The notes: generated by a model not told the origin, from the letters alone. Shown: positions 26,693 through 36,248, counted from the first letter of the stretch. The stretch: 64,000 bases of DNA from an uncultured Oscillospiraceae bacterium (GCA_900548305.1 URJZ01000004.1:21365-85364); one strand, 5' to 3'. Translations and numbers: made by a program.

Positions 26693-26736
26693 GTGGGAGG
26701 AACAGACAAAATAAATACTGTTCCGCCATTTACCAC
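26693..26736 (+). promoter_or_regulatory. candidate L1-binding site in the rplK leader
   Basis: GTGGGAGGAACAG...CTGTTCC...TTACCAC: an outer GTGG/CCAC stem encloses an asymmetric GAGGA-containing loop and an inner GGAACAG/CTGTTCC stem. The same GTGGGAGGAACA...TTACCAC plan recurs before rplA. It fits L1 autoregulation of the L11 operon, by inference. Confidence 0.55.
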
Positions 26737-26757
26737 GAATTTTGGAGGTGCAAAGAA

Positions 26758-27183
26758 ATGGCTCAAAAGGTAGCGGGCTTTATTAAGCTACAGATACCTG
26801 CCGGCAAGGCAACACCGGCACCACCAGTTGGTCCAGCTCTTGGTCAACACGGTGTAAATATTATGTCTTTTACAAAGGAATTTAACGAGCGTACAAAAAA
26901 TGATGCAGGTATGATTATTCCTGTTGTTATTACTGTTTATGCAGACCGTTCATTTACCTTTGTTACCAAAACTCCACCAGCTGCAGTTTTAATTAAAAAA
27001 GCTTGTAGCATTGAGAAGGGTTCTGGTGAACCAAACAAGAACAAAGTTTCAAAAATTACTCGTGAGCAATTACAAAAAATTGCTGAGACAAAAATGAAAG
27101 ACTTAAACGCAGCTAACATTGAGACAGCTATCAGCATGATTGCTGGTACTGCTCGTAGCATGGGCGTAGAAGTTGTAGATTAA
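26758..27183 (+). CDS. rplK: 50S ribosomal protein L11
   Basis: 141-residue stalk-base protein binding the GTPase-associated region of 23S rRNA. The [17 protein letters not shown] segment and C-terminal [12 protein letters not shown] are canonical. ATG 26758 is set by GGAGGTG; the longer in-frame extension is not protein-like. Confidence 0.98.
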   Translation: MAQKVAGFIKLQIPAGKATPAPPVGPALGQHGVNIMSFTKEFNERTKNDAGMIIPVVITVYADRSFTFVTKTPPAAVLIKKACSIEKGSGEPNKNKVSKITREQLQKIAETKMKDLNAANIETAISMIAGTARSMGVEVVD

Positions 27184-27191
27184 TCACCCGG

Positions 27192-27225
27192 GTGGGAGGA
27201 ACACCGTAAAATCCGATTTTACCAC
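27192..27225 (+). promoter_or_regulatory. candidate L1-binding site before rplA
   Basis: GTGGGAGGAACACC, a small TAAAAT/ATTTTA stem, then ACCAC. It repeats the layout of the element before rplK and ends 20 bases before the L1 start codon, where bound L1 could block initiation. Confidence 0.55.
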
Positions 27226-27244
27226 TCAATAGGGAGGAAAAGCA

Positions 27245-27940
27245 ATGAAACACGGTAAAAAATACGTTGATGGCGCTAAGCTAATCGATCGTACTAAACT
27301 TTATGATACTACTGAAGCGCTTGAACTTTGCGTAAAAACAGGTTCCGCTAAATTTGATGAATCCGTTGAGGTTCACGTTAAATTAGGTGTTGACAGCCGT
27401 CACGCAGACCAACAGGTTCGCGGTGCGATTGTATTGCCAAACGGTACAGGTAAATCTGTTCGTGTTGTAGCAATCTGCAAAGGCGAAAATGAAAAAGCTG
27501 CTCAGGCTGCAGGTGCTGAATATGTTGGCGCAGAAGATCTTGTACAAAAGATTCAAAATGAGGGTTGGGTAGACTTTGACGTTCTAATTACAACTCCTGA
27601 TATGATGGGTCTTGTAGGTCGTTTGGGTAAAGTGCTTGGTCCTAGAGGCCTAATGCCAAACCCAAAAGCAGGCACAGTTACACCTGATATTGGTAAAGCT
27701 GTTACAGAAGCAAAAGCAGGTAAAATTGAATACCGTTTGGATAAAACAAACATTATTCACTGCGTAATCGGCAAAGTTTCTTTCGGTGCTGAAAAACTTC
27801 AAGCAAACTTCGATGCTTTGCTAGAAGCTATTATTAAAGCAAAACCTGCTGCTGCTAAGGGTCAATACATCAAATCTTGTGTTGTTGCTTCGACAATGGG
27901 TCCTGGTGTTAAAATTAACCCAAGCAAATTTGCTCAATAA
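27245..27940 (+). CDS. rplA: 50S ribosomal protein L1
   Basis: 231 residues, the L1-stalk protein and usual translational repressor of its own operon. Canonical segments include [29 protein letters not shown] and the C-terminal [17 protein letters not shown] precedes the ATG. Confidence 0.98.
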   Translation: MKHGKKYVDGAKLIDRTKLYDTTEALELCVKTGSAKFDESVEVHVKLGVDSRHADQQVRGAIVLPNGTGKSVRVVAICKGENEKAAQAAGAEYVGAEDLVQKIQNEGWVDFDVLITTPDMMGLVGRLGKVLGPRGLMPNPKAGTVTPDIGKAVTEAKAGKIEYRLDKTNIIHCVIGKVSFGAEKLQANFDALLEAIIKAKPAAAKGQYIKSCVVASTMGPGVKINPSKFAQ

Positions 27941-27948
27941 GATAAAAG

Positions 27949-27977
27949 TTGACAGTCTGTAAGGACTGTGTTATTAT
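27949..27977 (+). promoter_or_regulatory. sigma-A promoter of rplJL
   Basis: Perfect TTGACA and TATTAT with a 17-base spacer, beginning just after the rplA stop, so rplJL has its own start. Confidence 0.85.
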
Positions 27978-27989
27978 ACTCTATAGCTG

Positions 27990-28097
27990 TACTTTATCCA
28001 AAGACAGCGGGTGCTTATGCGTAACAGAGTTTTTATTGCTCTACCCGCCGAGGAAAAAGCACAATATACATTTGTATCCTTATATTTATGTGTATTT
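27990..28097 (+). ncRNA. ribosomal protein L10 leader
   Basis: The conserved CCAAAGACAGCGGGTGC core pairs with CTACCCGCCGAGGAAAAAGCAC, the hallmark of the L10(L12)4 binding leader of Firmicute rplJL mRNAs. A terminator hairpin follows, consistent with autogenous attenuation. Confidence 0.92.
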
Positions 28098-28133
28098 GCC
28101 TTTCCTGCCTTTATAAAGTAGGAAAGGCTTTTT
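28098..28133 (+). terminator. attenuator terminator of the L10 leader
   Basis: GCCTTTCCTGC and GTAGGAAAGGC form a hairpin followed by a T-run, between the leader and rplJ. Confidence 0.88.
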
Positions 28134-28179
28134 GTGTTATGGATAATGGACTGCATCTCATATTGCGGAGGTGAATACA

Positions 28180-28710
28180 TTGCCAAGTGAAAAAATTCTT
28201 GAACAAAAGAAACAAGCAGTTGCTGAGTTAAGTGCTCACTTAAAAGAGAGCTGTGTTGGTGTTATTGTTAACTATAGCGGCATTAATGTTGCTGATGACA
28301 CTAAGCTTCGTAAAGAACTGCGTGAAGCTGGCGACACATATGTTGTTGTTAAAAACACATTGTTGTCTCGTGCTTTGAAAGATGCTGGAATTGAAGGTCT
28401 TGATTCTGTACTGGAAGGCACTACTGCTATTGCGTACAACAAAGAAGACTATGTTTCCGCAGCTAAAATCCTCTCCAAATATGCAGAGGATCACAAGAAT
28501 TTTACAATCAAAGCAGGTTTTATCGATGGCAGCGTTGTAGATGTAAATGCTGTTAAAGAACTAGGAAACCTACCTTCTAAAGAAGTTTTGGTTGCAAAAG
28601 CATTGGGTGGCTTAAACGCACCTATTTCCGGCTTTGCTACTGTGCTTAACGGTACATTGAAAGGCCTTGTTGTTGCATTAAATGCAATTGCAGAAAAACA
28701 AAGCGCATAA
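28180..28710 (+). CDS. rplJ: 50S ribosomal protein L10
   Basis: 176-residue stalk protein that holds the L7/L12 dimers and binds its own leader. The start is TTG 28180 (PSEKILEQKKQ follows), eight bases after GCGGAGG; the GTG at 28171 overlaps that site. The C-terminal helix (LKGLVVALNAIAEKQ) is the L7/L12 dock. Confidence 0.96.
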   Translation: MPSEKILEQKKQAVAELSAHLKESCVGVIVNYSGINVADDTKLRKELREAGDTYVVVKNTLLSRALKDAGIEGLDSVLEGTTAIAYNKEDYVSAAKILSKYAEDHKNFTIKAGFIDGSVVDVNAVKELGNLPSKEVLVAKALGGLNAPISGFATVLNGTLKGLVVALNAIAEKQSA

Positions 28711-28757
28711 GCGTAATAAATGAAAAATGATTTAATGATATTATTGGAGGTACTACC

Positions 28758-29138
28758 ATGTCTGAGAAAGTTACACAATTGATTGAAGATGTTAAAGCTC
28801 TTACTGTTCTTGAGCTATCCGAGCTAGTAAAAGCTCTTGAAGAAGAATTCGGCGTTTCCGCTGCTGCTCCTGTAGCAGTTGCTGCTGCTCCTGTAGCAGG
28901 CGGTGCAGCTCCAGCAGGCGAAGAGAAAACAGAGTTTGATGTTGTTTTGAAAGCAGCTGGCGCAAACAAAATCAACGTTATTAAAGTTGTTAGAGAAGTT
29001 ACAGGTCTTGGCCTAAAAGAAGCAAAAGAGCTTGTTGACGGTGCACCAAAAGCTGTTAAAGAAGGCGTTTCCAAAGATGACGCTGATGCAATGGCAGCTA
29101 AACTAAAAGAAGCTGGCGCAGAAGTAGAAGTAAAATAA
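28758..29138 (+). CDS. rplL: 50S ribosomal protein L7/L12
   Basis: 126 residues: N-terminal dimer domain, Ala/Pro-rich hinge (about 34-54) and the conserved C-terminal domain ([24 protein letters not shown]). Expressed with L10. A terminator follows and rpoB does not, unlike most bacteria. Confidence 0.98.
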   Translation: MSEKVTQLIEDVKALTVLELSELVKALEEEFGVSAAAPVAVAAAPVAGGAAPAGEEKTEFDVVLKAAGANKINVIKVVREVTGLGLKEAKELVDGAPKAVKEGVSKDDADAMAAKLKEAGAEVEVK

Positions 29139-29152
29139 TTTTACTTACTGAT

Positions 29153-29189
29153 AAAAAAGAAGGTTGGTTGATTCCAGCCTTCTTTTTTA
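29153..29189 (+). terminator. terminator of the rplJL operon
   Basis: AAAAAAGAAGG and CCTTCTTTTTT arms with an inner TGG/CCA pairing. Confidence 0.93.
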
Positions 29190-29256
29190 TTTTTAAATAT
29201 TTTCATATACTTATTTTTTGCTTCAGTCAAATTATTATTTACTGAATTTATTGCAG

Positions 29257-29293
29257 TAAAAAAGAGAAGATACTATGTATCTTCTCTTTTTAT
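29257..29293. terminator. terminator of the sbcC operon
   Basis: TAAAAAAGAGAAGATAC, loop TAT, GTATCTTCTCTTTTTA, just beyond the sbcC stop on the minus strand; T-runs on both sides. Confidence 0.92.
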
Positions 29294-29297
29294 TTTA

Positions 29298-32200
29298 TTA
29301 TACATCTTTTACTATCGTAATACTACTTCCGCCATTTTTAGAGGGATGTACCTGAATTTGGGTTGCAATACGATTTTTTAATTCACTAACATGAGAAATA
29401 ATTCCTACGGTGCGTCCCATTTTTTGAATTTGTGATAATGCTTTCATAGCAGTATCTAAAGTATCTTGGTCCAGTGAGCCAAATCCTTCATCAATAAAGA
29501 TAGAATCCAAACGGACACTTCCAGAATAAGATTGTACTACATCGGATAGACCAAATGCCAAGGACAAGGAGGCAAGAAATTGTTCTCCGCCCGAAAGAGT
29601 CTCTATAGATCTGGGAGCTCCTGTAAAGCCGTCCAATACCTCTAAATCCAAACCGCTTTTTGCATTTCCTCCAATAGAACCTTCTAAGCGTCTTAAACTA
29701 TAGCGACCACGGCTGAGAAGAGAAAAAAATTCGTTAGCATAAGTTAATATATCATCCAGCATAATCCCAAGTATAAATTGCTGTAATGGAATTTTTTTTG
29801 AATTACCACCTGATAATAATTGATGTAGACGGCTTGCCTGTTCATATTGGGCTTCTGTTTCTTTGCTGTTACTGGTAATCTTTTGTAGCTGTGAAAGTGC
29901 TTTTTTTGTGTTTTCCAGTTGCTGCGTTTGAGCGCCAATTTTCAGAGATAGCGCATCATGCTGCTGTTGTAATTGTATATAGTCTGTTTCCAAAGGGACA
30001 ATGTTAGGTTCAGCTTGTCCCTGCAATTGTATGGTTAGTTGATGCAGCTGTTGCAGAATTGTTTGCACCTGTGTGGTGTAGTCTTGAATCGTATGTTCTA
30101 ATTCCTGTCTCTCTTGCACAGAGATGCGCAGAGGCTCTAAATCGGAATCTATATTGATATTTAGCATGTTTTCAACAGTTTCCAGTTGTTTTGTGAATAT
30201 TTGTTTGCTTTTCTCCTCGGCGTCTATGGCTTCGGCTTGAACAGAAGCTGCATGTTCCAAGTTTGCTTTTTCTACAGCTATTTTGGAACACGCTTCCATC
30301 CATTTTGTATCCCAAAGGCTAGTATTTTCCTTTAGTCGTTTTAATGTACACTGTATATTGTTCCATTCTTTTTTTGCATTTATGATACCATTTGGAAGTT
30401 GTATGGAGTTGTTTAATTCTTTGATAGAAGCTTCAATGACTGCCAATTGTTGATGATGAAACGCAATTTCTTCTCTTTTCTGTTCATATGTTTCTTTTAA
30501 ACGGGATTGTTCATCTGATAATGTCTGCAAACGTTCTTCTGATTTCTTACGTGTTGCAATCAATGCTTCCGATTTCTGTATTTGCTCTTTTTGTTTCATT
30601 ATTTGTATTTGTAACTGTTCATAATCAGTAGGAATTTTCTGGCATGCATCTGAGGCGGCTTTCAATTGACTTATTTTCTCGTCTAGTACAGCTTGTGCAT
30701 GGCTGAAAGTTTGCAAATATTGTTGATAGTCTGTTTGTAATTGCTCTAATTCTGCTCTGAAAGCAGAAAGTTGTGCAGTATCTGTTTGTTCTAAACTGTT
30801 TTGTAGAGCAGGTGCAGGGTGATGAAGGGAGCCGCATACAGGACATGGCTTATTTTCCTGTAACTCCTGTGCCATTGCCAAGGCTGTTTGCTCCAAAACA
30901 GCTGTTTGTATGTGTGATATTTGCTCTTGTTTTTGGGAAATAATATGTTCTTTTTCTTGTTTGATTGCAAAAGAAGAGTCAAATATTTGTTTTGCTTTTT
31001 CATGTTCTGTTTTGATTTGAGACCATGTGAGATATTGCTGTTCATACGTTTGAAAGATAAGCAGTTGTTCTTTATATTCGGGTAATTTCTGATATTCCGT
31101 GTCGATGGATTGCAGATATAGAGTTCCTTTTTGCATTCGTTCTTCTATCTGGGTTATTTGTAGTTGTATTTGAGATTGCTCTGCATCCTTTTTTTCGATT
31201 ATTTCTTGCATTTCTTTTTGTTGAATGTTCAGAGCATCAATTCGTTTGAGTGTTTGTATGCTTCGTTCCAAATCGGGAAGGATTTTTTCCATCTGAACAA
31301 TTTGTTCTTTTTGATTTAAGATGTTTTCTTGCTGGTCTTCCAGTTGCTTTTGACATAGTTGTGCTTGCTGAAATACTTGCTGCGCAGTTTGATAGGAAGC
31401 TTGTTTTTCTATGGATGATTTTTTAGAAGTTTGATAATTTTGCCAATATGGATATATTTGTTCAATTTGTTTTGCGGAAGAAAGAAGTTTCTTTTTTTCT
31501 TCTATAGCCGGAGCGTAATCTTGCAGATTAATTTGTTTCCGTTCCAGTTCTTTTTTCTGTATCATTTTTTGTTGTAATTCTTTTGCTTGATTTAGTTGTT
31601 CTAAAGCATGTGCTACTGTTTTTTGCAGTTGTTTCAATTCCGTTTGGGATGTAAGCAAGGCAGCGTTGTTCTGGATACATTTTTCTTCCAATGCTTCCAC
31701 AGTTTCTACTTCTTCGCGCTCTAATAAAGCGTTTTTTGTGGCATATAGTTCGCCCACCTCTTTCGAGAGTGTGTTGGCATGTTGTTTCATTTTATCTGTA
31801 ATTTGCGACCATATCTGTGTGGCAAACAGTGTTTGCAAAATTTCTGCTTTACCGTTGGAATTGGCACGGAGTAGTTTTAGAAAATCACCTTGCGGCAATA
31901 CAATCACTTGGGAAAATTGTTCGCAGGTTAGTCCAAGCAGACGCTGTGCGTAGTCACGCACTTTGGTTTCACTTCCGCTGACCAGCAGTTCCCATTGTGC
32001 GTTTTTATCGGTAGGTAAACCGTCAGTGAGGCGATAACAAATATGTTCTTCTCTGATATCCCGTCTACCGCTTCCTCTTACATAATATACAGACTGTGAA
32101 CGATAAAAGCGGTAGACTTCACTGCCTAACTGAAAGGAGAAATCAACAGAGGTACTCAAAGAATCCTCTGCAGCCGTGCTGCGCATACTGGACCAACTGC

Positions 32201-32381
32201 GGCGACCTCCTGTTGCTTTGCAATATAGAGCAAAGCACATAGCGTCCAGAATGGTTGTTTTTCCGCCGCCTGTGGCACCTGTAATTAAGAAGATTGGATT
32301 TTCTCCCAATGAAGAAAAATCAATGGTTGCAGATTGAATATAAGAGCCGAATCCTTGCATGGTAATGGAAATGGGTTTCAT
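29298..32381 (-). CDS. sbcC: exonuclease subunit SbcC (Rad50-like ATPase)
   Basis: 1027-residue SMC-like ATPase that with SbcD cleaves hairpins and processes DNA ends. Walker A GATGGGKT is at 35-42. Long coiled coils flank a zinc hook CPVC near residue 515. The ABC signature LSGGEQ is near 922 and Walker B SIFIDEGFGSLD near 955-968. It starts about 50 bases after the sbcD stop. Such hairpin nucleases are of note in a genome rich in palindromes. Confidence 0.96.
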   Translation of the reverse strand: MKPISITMQGFGSYIQSATIDFSSLGENPIFLITGATGGGKTTILDAMCFALYCKATGGRRSWSSMRSTAAEDSLSTSVDFSFQLGSEVYRFYRSQSVYYVRGSGRRDIREEHICYRLTDGLPTDKNAQWELLVSGSETKVRDYAQRLLGLTCEQFSQVIVLPQGDFLKLLRANSNGKAEILQTLFATQIWSQITDKMKQHANTLSKEVGELYATKNALLEREEVETVEALEEKCIQNNAALLTSQTELKQLQKTVAHALEQLNQAKELQQKMIQKKELERKQINLQDYAPAIEEKKKLLSSAKQIEQIYPYWQNYQTSKKSSIEKQASYQTAQQVFQQAQLCQKQLEDQQENILNQKEQIVQMEKILPDLERSIQTLKRIDALNIQQKEMQEIIEKKDAEQSQIQLQITQIEERMQKGTLYLQSIDTEYQKLPEYKEQLLIFQTYEQQYLTWSQIKTEHEKAKQIFDSSFAIKQEKEHIISQKQEQISHIQTAVLEQTALAMAQELQENKPCPVCGSLHHPAPALQNSLEQTDTAQLSAFRAELEQLQTDYQQYLQTFSHAQAVLDEKISQLKAASDACQKIPTDYEQLQIQIMKQKEQIQKSEALIATRKKSEERLQTLSDEQSRLKETYEQKREEIAFHHQQLAVIEASIKELNNSIQLPNGIINAKKEWNNIQCTLKRLKENTSLWDTKWMEACSKIAVEKANLEHAASVQAEAIDAEEKSKQIFTKQLETVENMLNINIDSDLEPLRISVQERQELEHTIQDYTTQVQTILQQLHQLTIQLQGQAEPNIVPLETDYIQLQQQHDALSLKIGAQTQQLENTKKALSQLQKITSNSKETEAQYEQASRLHQLLSGGNSKKIPLQQFILGIMLDDILTYANEFFSLLSRGRYSLRRLEGSIGGNAKSGLDLEVLDGFTGAPRSIETLSGGEQFLASLSLAFGLSDVVQSYSGSVRLDSIFIDEGFGSLDQDTLDTAMKALSQIQKMGRTVGIISHVSELKNRIATQIQVHPSKNGGSSITIVKDV

Positions 32382-32431
32382 AACAAAAATGAACCTCCCT
32401 TCTGAATGGTATTATTGTTACATTTTCTATA

Positions 32432-33583
32432 TTATGAATTGGCCTGATTCTCTTTTAATTCGCTGAAAAGTCTTTGAAATAGAACTTCATCTTCTTTGGT
32501 AGGTTCTGTACCGCAAATTTGTTGCAAGAACTGTGAAAATACGGTCATTTCATTGATGGTGCGGTTTTGTATCGTTTGGCGCAATGTTTTTTGTTCCCCG
32601 GATAATTCTGTGTGAAGCCAATTACAATGTACGGAAAGTACATTAGGAAAATAAGGGCGAAGTTGTTCCAATGGCATATAAACGGGGGTATTATTGGTAA
32701 GTTCTACGGCTAAATAGTCCTCAGAGGGAGCTGTTTTACCAAGAGCAATCAACTCCTCTAATGTTCCTGTTACCGTGCGCATATCGCGTAAGGCTGGAAT
32801 AGGAAGCAGAGTTGTGGTATTGCTCTGTTTTGTAATATCTAACAGTGTGAGTGATTTTTTGTGACGTTCTTCATCAAAGGAATACTTTAAAGGCGAACCG
32901 GAATAACGTGCGCACTCACCTACTCGTTGTGGACCATGCAGATGTCCCAGAGCAGTATAATCAAAACTTTGGAACAAAGAAGGTGGAACTTCTCCGCTTC
33001 CACCTACATAAATAGCACTTTCAGAATCACATGTTTGGCTTCCGGCAGCAAAACAATGACCTACTAAGATGTTAATTGCAGTTTGGTCCATATTATCTTG
33101 TATGGCAGAAATGACTGCTTGATATGCCATAGGAAATCCTTGAATAGATTCATCCTGAAAATATTGACGTACGGTAGCAGGTTCTATGTAAGGTAGTAAA
33201 TACAGATGTAATGTTTCATTGTCTTTTGTGAATACAACAGGGGAAAATACATCTTCTAATTTGGTAGCAATGTAAATACCGCTACTGCGCAGCATAGAGG
33301 ATCCCACTGCAATACGATCAGCACCATCATGATTACCGGAAATAACAGCAAAGGGGATTTGGAGCCGGCTCATTTCGGTTAGAACTTCGTCAAACATACG
33401 AATAGCTTCTACAGGTGCAATTTGTCTGTCAAAAATATCTCCTGCTAATATTACACAATCGGGTTGCTCTTTTTGCACAGTGGGAAGAAATATTTCTTTG
33501 ATAAAGTGTGCCTGGTCTTGAAGTAGAGAGCGTCCATAAATCATTTTTCCAAGATGCCAGTCAGAGGTATGGAGAATCTTCAA
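32432..33583 (-). CDS. sbcD: exonuclease subunit SbcD (Mre11-like)
   Basis: 383-residue manganese-dependent nuclease partner of SbcC. All metallophosphoesterase motifs are intact: TSDWHLG, LAGDIFD, ISGNHDG, VGHC and LGHLHGPQ. Its C-terminal part binds the SbcC coiled coil. It follows a degenerate metallophosphoesterase gene by 19 bases. Confidence 0.97.
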   Translation of the reverse strand: MKILHTSDWHLGKMIYGRSLLQDQAHFIKEIFLPTVQKEQPDCVILAGDIFDRQIAPVEAIRMFDEVLTEMSRLQIPFAVISGNHDGADRIAVGSSMLRSSGIYIATKLEDVFSPVVFTKDNETLHLYLLPYIEPATVRQYFQDESIQGFPMAYQAVISAIQDNMDQTAINILVGHCFAAGSQTCDSESAIYVGGSGEVPPSLFQSFDYTALGHLHGPQRVGECARYSGSPLKYSFDEERHKKSLTLLDITKQSNTTTLLPIPALRDMRTVTGTLEELIALGKTAPSEDYLAVELTNNTPVYMPLEQLRPYFPNVLSVHCNWLHTELSGEQKTLRQTIQNRTINEMTVFSQFLQQICGTEPTKEDEVLFQRLFSELKENQANS

Positions 33584-33602
33584 GATAGTAAACTCCTTTC
33601 TG

Positions 33603-34313
33603 TCATTTTTTTCTGCGAGTTCCTCGTTTGGAGGATGAAGAATTTGGAGAGTCCGGTGTTATAATTTGCTCAAATACCGCAATGTGACGGTTACTCATAG
33701 TACGGTCAACGTGTTGTGCACCAAAAAACCATTGTTTGTATGTTACTTGTACGAGTATTTCTTCGAAAAAGGATTGCAAGGCAGAACGATGGATATCTTG
33801 TCTTGTGCCGAATACCACATGGTTTGGACATGGTTCATGAGTAATAATGTAGTCTACTGTTAACTGATGATCAAATAAATGTTTTGCTCCGGATATCATT
33901 TCTTCACGGGTTGGCATTTCTTGCGGCCACCATCTGCCTGTTTCCATATAGACTTCTTTTTCCTCTGTTTCTCCGCCGCCAAAGGCGAAAATGCTGTGCC
34001 CGTCTATTTCGAATATCTCTCCGCGCTTTAGGTGAAGAATATTTGGACGTATTTCGTGTACGGTTCCTTGATTCCATTGTTTGGTAGGATAGGTATTTAG
34101 TAAATCAAAATTTTCATGGGTACCATCCACAAATAAGATAGTATATGGTTTTTGACTTAGTTTTTCCAATTGTTTTTCTTCTTTTTTTCCGCCGTTCCAG
34201 ATAAATCCAAAGTCACCGCAAATAATAAGATAGTCTTCAGAAGTGAATTTTTTGGTCTGTTCTGTTTCAAAACGTTTGATATCTCCATGCGTATTTCCGG
34301 TAATATAAATCAC
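33603..34313 (-). CDS. metallophosphoesterase-fold protein with altered metal site
   Basis: 236 residues. The fold is clear (GNTHGDI, CGDFGFIW, DGTHENF, THEPC, GAQHVD) but three canonical residues are changed: the first Asp of DxH is Asn7, the Asn of GNHE is Thr, and the first His of GHxH is Ala. Asp of GD and the remaining histidines are kept. It may have weak, altered or no catalysis and could be a regulatory pseudo-enzyme. GTG start after GAGGG. First gene of an operon with sbcD and sbcC. The C-terminal tail is Ser/Arg/Lys-rich. Confidence 0.8.
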   Translation of the reverse strand: MIYITGNTHGDIKRFETEQTKKFTSEDYLIICGDFGFIWNGGKKEEKQLEKLSQKPYTILFVDGTHENFDLLNTYPTKQWNQGTVHEIRPNILHLKRGEIFEIDGHSIFAFGGGETEEKEVYMETGRWWPQEMPTREEMISGAKHLFDHQLTVDYIITHEPCPNHVVFGTRQDIHRSALQSFFEEILVQVTYKQWFFGAQHVDRTMSNRHIAVFEQIITPDSPNSSSSKRGTRRKK

Positions 34314-34475
34314 ACAGACCCTCCTTATCCTGAAATTTGTTCCAATTTGTTAATAATCTGAAAAATCCCTTTTCATTTAGAAACGGAACTGGTATACTTA
34401 AATTTAGATGAATTTCGACATGTTTTTTATTCAATTTGATTATAATCATCATATCATAACGGAGGCAAAATTTCC

Positions 34476-35849
34476 ATGAAAAAAAAGATAGTTCCATGCA
34501 TCGCATTTCTGTTTGTTGTTTTCATGATGATACCTGCATTATCTGCTTCAGCTGCGGTATTTAATATTGATTTTGAAACAAAATCCAAAGGCATTTATAT
34601 GGCTAACCTAGACACAGATACTGTAGTATATGAAAAGGATGCGGATTTAAGGTTAGAACCGGCCTCTTGCACTAAAATTATGACATATGTTGTGGCAGTA
34701 GAGCACATTAATGATTTAGAAGGTACGAAAATTACGGTTAGTGACTATATTGAGCCGACATTAACAGGAACAGGAAGTTCCATGGCGGGTGTTATTACAG
34801 GTGAGGAGTTAACGGCACTGCAGTTGCTGAGTTTGATGATGGTGCCTTCAGGTAATGATGCTTCTTTAGTACTTGCAGAGTATGTGGGCGGATTGGAAAC
34901 AGGTGCGACGGGAGAAGAGGCTGTCAAGAATTTTGTACAAATGATGAATGATAAGGCGGCAGAACTTGGTTTAAGCAATACACATTTTAATAATCCTCAC
35001 GGATTACACGATGATGAACATTACACCACTGCTTCTGATTTATATCAAATTACAAAATATGCATTAACATTGCCTCATTTTTCAGATATTACCTCTCAAA
35101 CATTTTATACGTTACCTGCTACAAATAAAAGCGCAAAATCAAGAACAGTATATACTACCAATAAGATGATTTCAGAAAATACAGCGGATAATCCATATTA
35201 TTACCAATATGCAAAAGGGATTAAAACCGGATCTCATGACCAAGCTGGTTATTGTTTGGTTTCCAGCGCAGTATACGATGGTTATACATATATATGTGTA
35301 ACACTGGGTGCTCCTTCTTTAGATGCCAATGGCAACGAAATGGAAGAACGCGGAGAGATGATAGACTCCAAAAATTTATATCGTTGGGCGTTTACCACTT
35401 TAGAGCAGAAGGATATCATAAAAAGTACCGATATGATTGCGGAAGTGAAAATAGATTATGTTTGGAATCAAGACAGGCTGTTGTTGTCTCCTGAAAAAGA
35501 TTTTTCTACTATTTTACCGTCCGATGTGGATCCCAGCAGTGTAATGGTTACTACACATTTACCTGAAAAGGTAGAGGCTCCTGTAAAAAAAGGGGATGTT
35601 ATTGGCACCGCTACGCTAAGCTATGCAAATCAGGAATTGACTACCATTAATTTAGTAGCAGCCGAATCTATGGAAAAAAGTGAATTGCTGCAAATAGGAA
35701 GTGTAATGAAAGATATCTTTAGCTCTCTTTGGTTTATTATCATTGCAAGCGTTATAGGTGTTCTTCTGATTGTTTATATCACACTTACGTTACTTTATAA
35801 AAATAAAAAGAAAAAGATGCGTAAAGTAAAGAAATATAGAAAGATGTAA
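34476..35849 (+). CDS. D-alanyl-D-alanine carboxypeptidase (DacA/DacF-type PBP)
   Basis: Low-molecular-weight penicillin-binding protein, 457 residues, trimming pentapeptide side chains of the wall. Signal peptide 1-27 (cleavage after ASA). The serine peptidase motifs are intact: SCTK (Ser64, Lys67), SGN (125-127), KTG (249-251). Unusually for this family the C-terminus carries a strong membrane span (about 418-440) followed by a long Lys/Arg tail rather than only an amphipathic anchor. GGAGG precedes the ATG. Divergent from the sbcCD operon. Confidence 0.93.
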   Translation: MKKKIVPCIAFLFVVFMMIPALSASAAVFNIDFETKSKGIYMANLDTDTVVYEKDADLRLEPASCTKIMTYVVAVEHINDLEGTKITVSDYIEPTLTGTGSSMAGVITGEELTALQLLSLMMVPSGNDASLVLAEYVGGLETGATGEEAVKNFVQMMNDKAAELGLSNTHFNNPHGLHDDEHYTTASDLYQITKYALTLPHFSDITSQTFYTLPATNKSAKSRTVYTTNKMISENTADNPYYYQYAKGIKTGSHDQAGYCLVSSAVYDGYTYICVTLGAPSLDANGNEMEERGEMIDSKNLYRWAFTTLEQKDIIKSTDMIAEVKIDYVWNQDRLLLSPEKDFSTILPSDVDPSSVMVTTHLPEKVEAPVKKGDVIGTATLSYANQELTTINLVAAESMEKSELLQIGSVMKDIFSSLWFIIIASVIGVLLIVYITLTLLYKNKKKKMRKVKKYRKM

Positions 35850-35862
35850 GAACGTTTGTCTA

Positions 35863-35891
35863 TTGACAGTTGTGTAAAAATCTTATAGAAT
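35863..35891 (+). promoter_or_regulatory. sigma-A promoter of RNase P RNA
   Basis: Perfect TTGACA and TAGAAT spaced by 17 bases, ending 8 bases before the RNA. Confidence 0.85.
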
Positions 35892-35898
35892 AAACGTT

Positions 35899-36245
35899 GC
35901 GAGCAGACTGAACAGTCGCGGGTATCACTCGAAAGGGGATATCTGAGGAAAGTCCGAGCTCCACAGGGCAGAATAACGGCTAACGGCCGCCGGGGGCGAC
36001 CCTAGGGATAGTGCAACAGAGAGATACCGCCCGGTTTTACCGTGGTAAGGATGGAAAGGCGAGGTAAGAGCTCACCAGCGTGTAGGAGACTACACGGCTA
36101 TGTAAACCCTATTCGGAGCAACACCGCAGAGAAACACATAGCGCTTGCCCGGCGCGTTTCGAGAAGGTGGCATGAGCCGTGGTGGCAACACCCGGCCAAG
36201 ATAGATGACTGTTCACGACAGAACTCGGCTTATAGGTCTGGTCGC
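35899..36245 (+). ncRNA. rnpB: RNase P RNA (type A)
   Basis: Catalytic RNA of RNase P, maturing tRNA 5' ends. The GAGGAAAGTCCGAGCTCCACAGGGCAG core, GGCCGCCGGGGGCGACCCTAGG, GGTAAGGATGGAAAGGCGAGGTAAGAGCTCACC and ACAGAACTCGGCTTATAGGTCT regions are all present, and the ends pair (GCGA-CAGAC with GTCTG-TCGC) as P1. About 347 nucleotides. Unusually GC-rich for this window, as expected of structured RNA. Confidence 0.97.
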
Positions 36246-36248
36246 AAT

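Noticed and set aside
28646..29074. 142-codon minus-strand frame over rplL
   Set aside because: Antisense shadow of the alanine-rich L7/L12 gene, with no ribosome binding site.
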